Below, in pieces: positions 59,927-64,000 of a stretch of 64,000 bases of DNA (its first letter is position 1; the number at the start of each line of letters is the position of its first letter). A model generated the notes under the pieces. That model saw nothing but the letters and a program-made list of their open reading frames with translations. It made no database searches and was not told the origin of the DNA. The translations under genes were made by a program, and so were the position numbers. Source of the stretch: Bursaphelenchus xylophilus (lineage: Eukaryota > Nematoda > Chromadorea > Rhabditida > Aphelenchoididae). Location of the stretch: the NCBI GenBank assembly GCA_904066235.2, contig CAJFCV020000004.1:8990001-9054000 (forward strand), given 5' to 3'.

Positions 59927-62370
59927 GACGGAGCCTGTATACGTCACCGTCAGCGGGTTTCATTATTTCACAGGTTTCAAACGATCGTTTTCAAAGGAAA
60001 TTATATTATACTAGATCATCAAATGGAGCCTTGCAAAAACTATTGTGAACTCAAACGAAAGACACCTGCAGATGCAAGCTTTGTATAAATAAGGCCCGGA
60101 AAACCATTATGAGAGGCATTCCTAACTACCACAATATCAAAGTCTGCCGAAAATCGCATAAAACATTACACATAACCATCAATATCAAAAAAAAGTCGAT
60201 TTTAGGAAAAATTCGATCGGCATCTCTGTTGAACCTCCGGAATATAAAATTTAAGAGGTCTTACAAATACTTTTCCTAGAATTTCTTACCGATAGCCATA
60301 AAAATTGAGCGACAACTTAAAAATTCATGTCTAAACTGAACGAGCAAAACAAAAACCTGCAGAAAGCTCATAAAAGGCCCTTATAATTAATTCTGAAGGG
60401 TCCGAAAATAATTCCAAGGATAAACTTATTAGTTTCAGTAGCTAAAAAACTAATAAAATAATTTCGCTCCTAAATTATCTTCAAAACAACATTTCCGACC
60501 TTGTTCTTGCGGCAAACCGAGTGAAACCAGAGAAAACTTGGCCGAAAAGAGGAGCTCGGCAAAAATGTGACCGCTTCTTTGACATTGCGCTCCATTTCGC
60601 GGCGAAATTTCACGGGATTCCAAAATGTGACACTTCGTCAGACGAAATGTCAGGATTGATTGATCTTCCCGACGTAAAAAGGCTAGATTCTTTGAGGTGT
60701 GTCGAGAGGTGAATAACACGCTAAACGTGCGAGAGTTTTTGTGTCAATTGCTGCTGGCGTTACGGGAATAATATCAATTTATATTATACTTTACTGGAAA
60801 TGGTGTGCTAGCCCAAGGTGGAGTGAAATTTCGCATTTTTCAATCCTTTGTAAGTTTGATAACCTTTTGATTAGCTTTTTGATGTTTAGGAGTCGCAGAT
60901 TGATAGGTTGGAGAGGAATTCGGGGTGCTGCCAAATTGGTTGGTTTTTATATTTATAGTCCGATCAAAAGCTGTCAAAAACTTATTATAGTAGGTGAAAG
61001 CTGTCTGTATTTGATGTCAAGACTTTGTTCAAAGCTTGACAAAACATTATTTGTTAATTCCAAGCTGGTATTCACTTGTTGGTTTGTGAAAATATTAAGA
61101 TTTCTCATGCTTTGGCATCAAAAAACTTGTTCCTCCTGAAATCTGTCGTCAAGGCCGCAAATAGCAAGTAAATGCCGTAGGAATAAACAAACTTGTAACC
61201 TTTCCCAATCCTTTGGTTATTGGGGAAAGGGAATTGTCAGGTGTTTTGGCTTAATTAGTTATGTATCATGCCAAAACGGCTGTTCTTTTCACATACAATT
61301 TTATACATTTTCGGTTGCTAAGTGAGCAGACAACGCAATGGGAAGATTTCTACGTCGTGGTGGGGGATAATTCATTAGTTCTTTGACGTCTTTATGGGGA
61401 TTTTGTGTTATTACGGAGGGCGTAGTTTATTTTCGTGTTCCTGGGTATCAAGTACAATATTTTTTTGGTTCGAAATTTTTTGATGGTTCAGTATTTTGCT
61501 TCAGAATTTGATAAACGTATTTGAATATTTTGAAAATTCAATTATAAATGAATTTTAATTTCATTTCGACTAATTTTGACTAACCGGTCGAATAGTTGAT
61601 GTTTGATCTTTCTAGTGCAAATTATTAGAATGTCGTCGATGTCTTCGAAGTGAGTTTGATACTGCAGTTAATTTAGAGACATATTCCATCTATATTTTAT
61701 TTTTCTTAAAAAAATTTTTGGATTTTTATATTGTTTTAGCCATTTTTGATGGAAATTCGGAAAGTAGCGATATTTGAGGTGTTTTGAAGACGATTTTTGA
61801 TGTGATTCATAATTTTCAGCCTGCAAAATTTAATCTTTTTGATTTTTTTTCAAAACCAAAAACAAAAGTGCGTAATATGAAAGTCAAATTCGAGCCCTAG
61901 TCGAAGATTCCACACCTCAATTCCCTTGGTTCTTGTCTTTGCAAACAAAGAGTGACCAAAAAAAGGAGACAAACCTCAAGACGAGTTCTCTCTCCCATTT
62001 CTTTGATAAGGACTCCGATTGATTGGGACTACCAGTGAAGTGATTCATTTCCCAAAAAACTTTTTTTCAATGCTCTTAAAACTTGACTCATTTCCAGCCA
62101 TTGATAAGATTGTGGGATATAAGTTTTTTATGGCGTTTATGTTCGAGCTCGGACCTCACCTTTATCACGTGATAAATGACGAGGAATTGGGCTTTTTGGC
62201 GGGGTTTTTTTGATTTTTAAAGGTTGTTTTAGTAAAAAATTGATCTTTTTTGGCTAAAGTAATATATGATTTTTGGCCTTGAATGGCTGTATAGTTGCTT
62301 TGCACGGAAAATTTGCCAAAATTTTTTGATTTTTAAAAAATTTTAAGTTTTTCTCCCAAAAATTTCCAAA

Positions 62371-62387
62371 AATTTTTTTTCAGCAAC
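62371..62387 (+). promoter_or_regulatory. Putative spliced-leader acceptor of the NIPA gene
   Basis: A T-run ending in CAG at 62383, four bases before the ATG (CAGCAACATG), the standard position for trans-splicing in nematodes. Confidence 0.55.
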
Positions 62388-64000
62388 ATGTCGACGACAG
62401 AGATAGACGACGCGACATCAGATGGGTCAAAACCGAATCTAGTCGACTTTTACATCGGACTTGGACTTGCGGTCTCGTCCTCGATCTTCATTGGTTCCTC
62501 ATTTATCATCAAGAAGAAAGCTTTAATTAAACTCGCCACAACATATGGTGGTGCTCACAGGGCGTCAGAAGGCGGGTACGGGTACCTCAGGGAATGGTCT
62601 TGGTGGTTAGGAATCTTGACAAGTGAGTTTTGCTGATTAAACACGGTTTTGTTTATATTTTTCATAAACATGTCATGGATAATATAAAAAATTTCGGTTT
62701 TGGTAAATCACGTTGAATTTTGTTGCCTATCTTGACTGATTATTTAATTTCAGTGGGCGTTGGAGAAGCCTGCAACTTTGCGGCGTACGCATTTGCACCA
62801 GCATCGTTGGTTACACCTCTCGGTGCACTAAGTGTGTTAGTAACGTAAGTTAATTTGCTTTTATTTTTGATTCGAAATTTAGAGCGGTATTGTCGTCAAG
62901 GATGCTGAATGAACGTCTGAATCTGCTGGGAAAGATTGGTTGTGCCATTTGTTTGTTAGGATCAACAACGATTGTTATTCATTCACCGAAAGAAGAAGAG
63001 GTCTCGACGATGGAGGATCTCGCTCTTAAAATGAAAGATGCAGGTACGAAATGGACAAAGGAGGGTCGGAGTTTATTTTGCGCTAGATTGGCTGGGGTTT
63101 TGATCAAAATTTATCCGTTTTTTCGTGGGATTTTCACGAAGTTTCATTTCTTTGGCCGTCTTTTTCTGGACTTTTTGCGATTTTGTGGTTGTCTGAATGG
63201 ATATGGGCATAGGAAGTTTTGATATTACTATCATTTAACTTGATGGATTTTTTAGCAATGTATCATCTCCAAGGATAGCTAAAATTTTATATTATTTTAG
63301 CCATTCCCCCTATATTATCCATGTTTTAGTATTCATCCTGTATGTAACGGCTGTGATCATCCTCGTCCTCACCATTATCATCTATGTAGCCCCCAAGTAT
63401 GGTCGTTCGAATATCCTGGTGTTTATCGCGGTTTGCTCCCTGATGGGATCATTGTCAGTCATATCAGTGAAAGGCCTCGGCCTGGCCATCAAGGAAAGTT
63501 TGGGTGGAAAACAACAGTTCACGAATATGTTGACATGGTTCTGGCTATTGTCGGTTGCAATATGTGTATCAATTCAGATGGTGAGTGATTTTAAAGGGAT
63601 TTTTTGGGGGTCTTGGGTGTTGTAGTAGGTAAAAATTTATATTTTTTGTTGAGAAATGGATTAGAAAGGTGGGTATTTAGATGGAGATAACATTTTGGGA
63701 TGCTGGATGGAGTTTTGGAGGATTTAAATATAATTGGAGGAATTTTTTATATTGTACATGAGCTTGAAAATTGATAAAGTTGGTCTTGTCATAAGATATA
63801 TAGGTGAAGAAGGTGGCAAATGTGATGAAGGCGAAGGTAGAGGGCTCTGTTAGGAGTTGGAAGCGTTTTTGAGACATCGAGAAAAAAAATTTTATATTGT
63901 GCATGCCATAAATATATATTTTTTCCAGATCTACCTCAACAAATCTCTGGATATCTACAACACTTCGATGGTGACTCCAATCTACTATGTGTTCTTCACG
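62388..64000 (+). CDS. NIPA-family magnesium transporter (3' end outside window)
   Basis: Exons 62388-62622, 62754-62844, 62883-63043, 63330-63580 and 63929 onward encode the first 270 or so residues. NIPA proteins are multi-pass membrane proteins that carry Mg2+. Typical blocks are the first membrane segment with [56 protein letters not shown] followed by a run of glutamates, [21 protein letters not shown] and [14 protein letters not shown]. The 3' splice site of exon 4 was placed at 63329 because the nearer AG at about 63300 would introduce a stop. One intron is only 38 bases. Confidence 0.92.

Larger units (their letters stand above)
54876..62387. other. Gene-poor region between REEP and NIPA genes
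   Basis: About 7.5 kb between two genes that point away from each other. It contains a possible REEP 5' exon, a TATA-type promoter candidate, two compact hairpins, the 1.4 kb palindrome FB3 and otherwise unique AT-rich sequence. R1, R2 and R3, common in the rest of the window, were not seen here. Open frames up to 132 codons have no family resemblance. Confidence 0.6.

Noticed and set aside
60741..61139. 132-codon open frame
   Set aside because: Hydrophobic and Ser-rich translation without a family pattern, in AT-rich DNA.
61198..61230. Small hairpin CCTTTCCCAAT / ATTGGGGAAAGG
   Set aside because: The stem is only 11-12 pairs without a lower stem, too short for a microRNA precursor.
63293..63329. 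Alternative NIPA exon 4 start at about 63301
   Set aside because: With the phase of exon 3 this start runs into a TAG; the acceptor at 63329 keeps the frame and the family pattern.

Overview
The window is nuclear DNA of a nematode. The evidence is consistent: many short spliced genes with 34-40 nt introns and TTTCAG-type acceptors, likely spliced-leader acceptors a few bases before start codons, a transthyretin-like secreted protein, nicotinic-receptor-like orphan channels in tandem, a CLC chloride channel with CBS domains, and AT-rich introns full of small DNA-transposon derivatives. I cannot name the species.

Layout: (1) 1-1505, part of a Ty3/gypsy-like LTR retrotransposon on the minus strand (protease start, gag, primer site, LTR). 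(2) 1850-3087, a decayed mariner element. (3) 3145-7134, the 3' part of a plus-strand gene for a GPI-anchored protein with two tandem pepsin-like domains whose catalytic aspartates are not visible. One intron holds a palindrome-rich minisatellite. (4) 9061-9258, a small Tyr/Asn-rich secreted peptide. (5) 12059-19801, two tandem minus-strand Cys-loop channel paralogues with matching exon structure; the second carries a 0.9 kb array of TGCACWGTGCA palindromes in an intron. (6) 24049-31781, a CLC-2-like chloride channel on the minus strand, with several transposon-derived introns. (7) 31782-42630, a gene-poor block of repeats and palindromes. (8) 42645-51570, a plus-strand class C GPCR with two consecutive Venus-flytrap domains. 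(9) 52263-52782, a transthyretin-like protein. (10) 53306-54875, a REEP1-4 type ER-shaping protein on the minus strand. (11) 54876-62387, gene-poor, with a 1.4 kb near-perfect palindrome and two compact hairpins that resemble microRNA precursors. (12) 62388-64000, the 5' part of a NIPA magnesium-transporter gene.

The genes do not form one pathway. Several are membrane signalling or transport proteins (two ligand-gated channels, CLC, class C GPCR, NIPA). The close spacing of the two channel genes suggests a recent duplication. All multi-exon models below were assembled by hand and keep a continuous reading frame over every junction given.

The most unusual content is non-coding: a phased palindrome motif shared by introns of two unrelated genes, palindromic elements with a tRNA-like sequence at the centre, a terminal-inverted-repeat element of about 415 bp present about twenty times, a 200 bp MITE that landed in a 35 nt intron, and two candidate microRNA hairpins.
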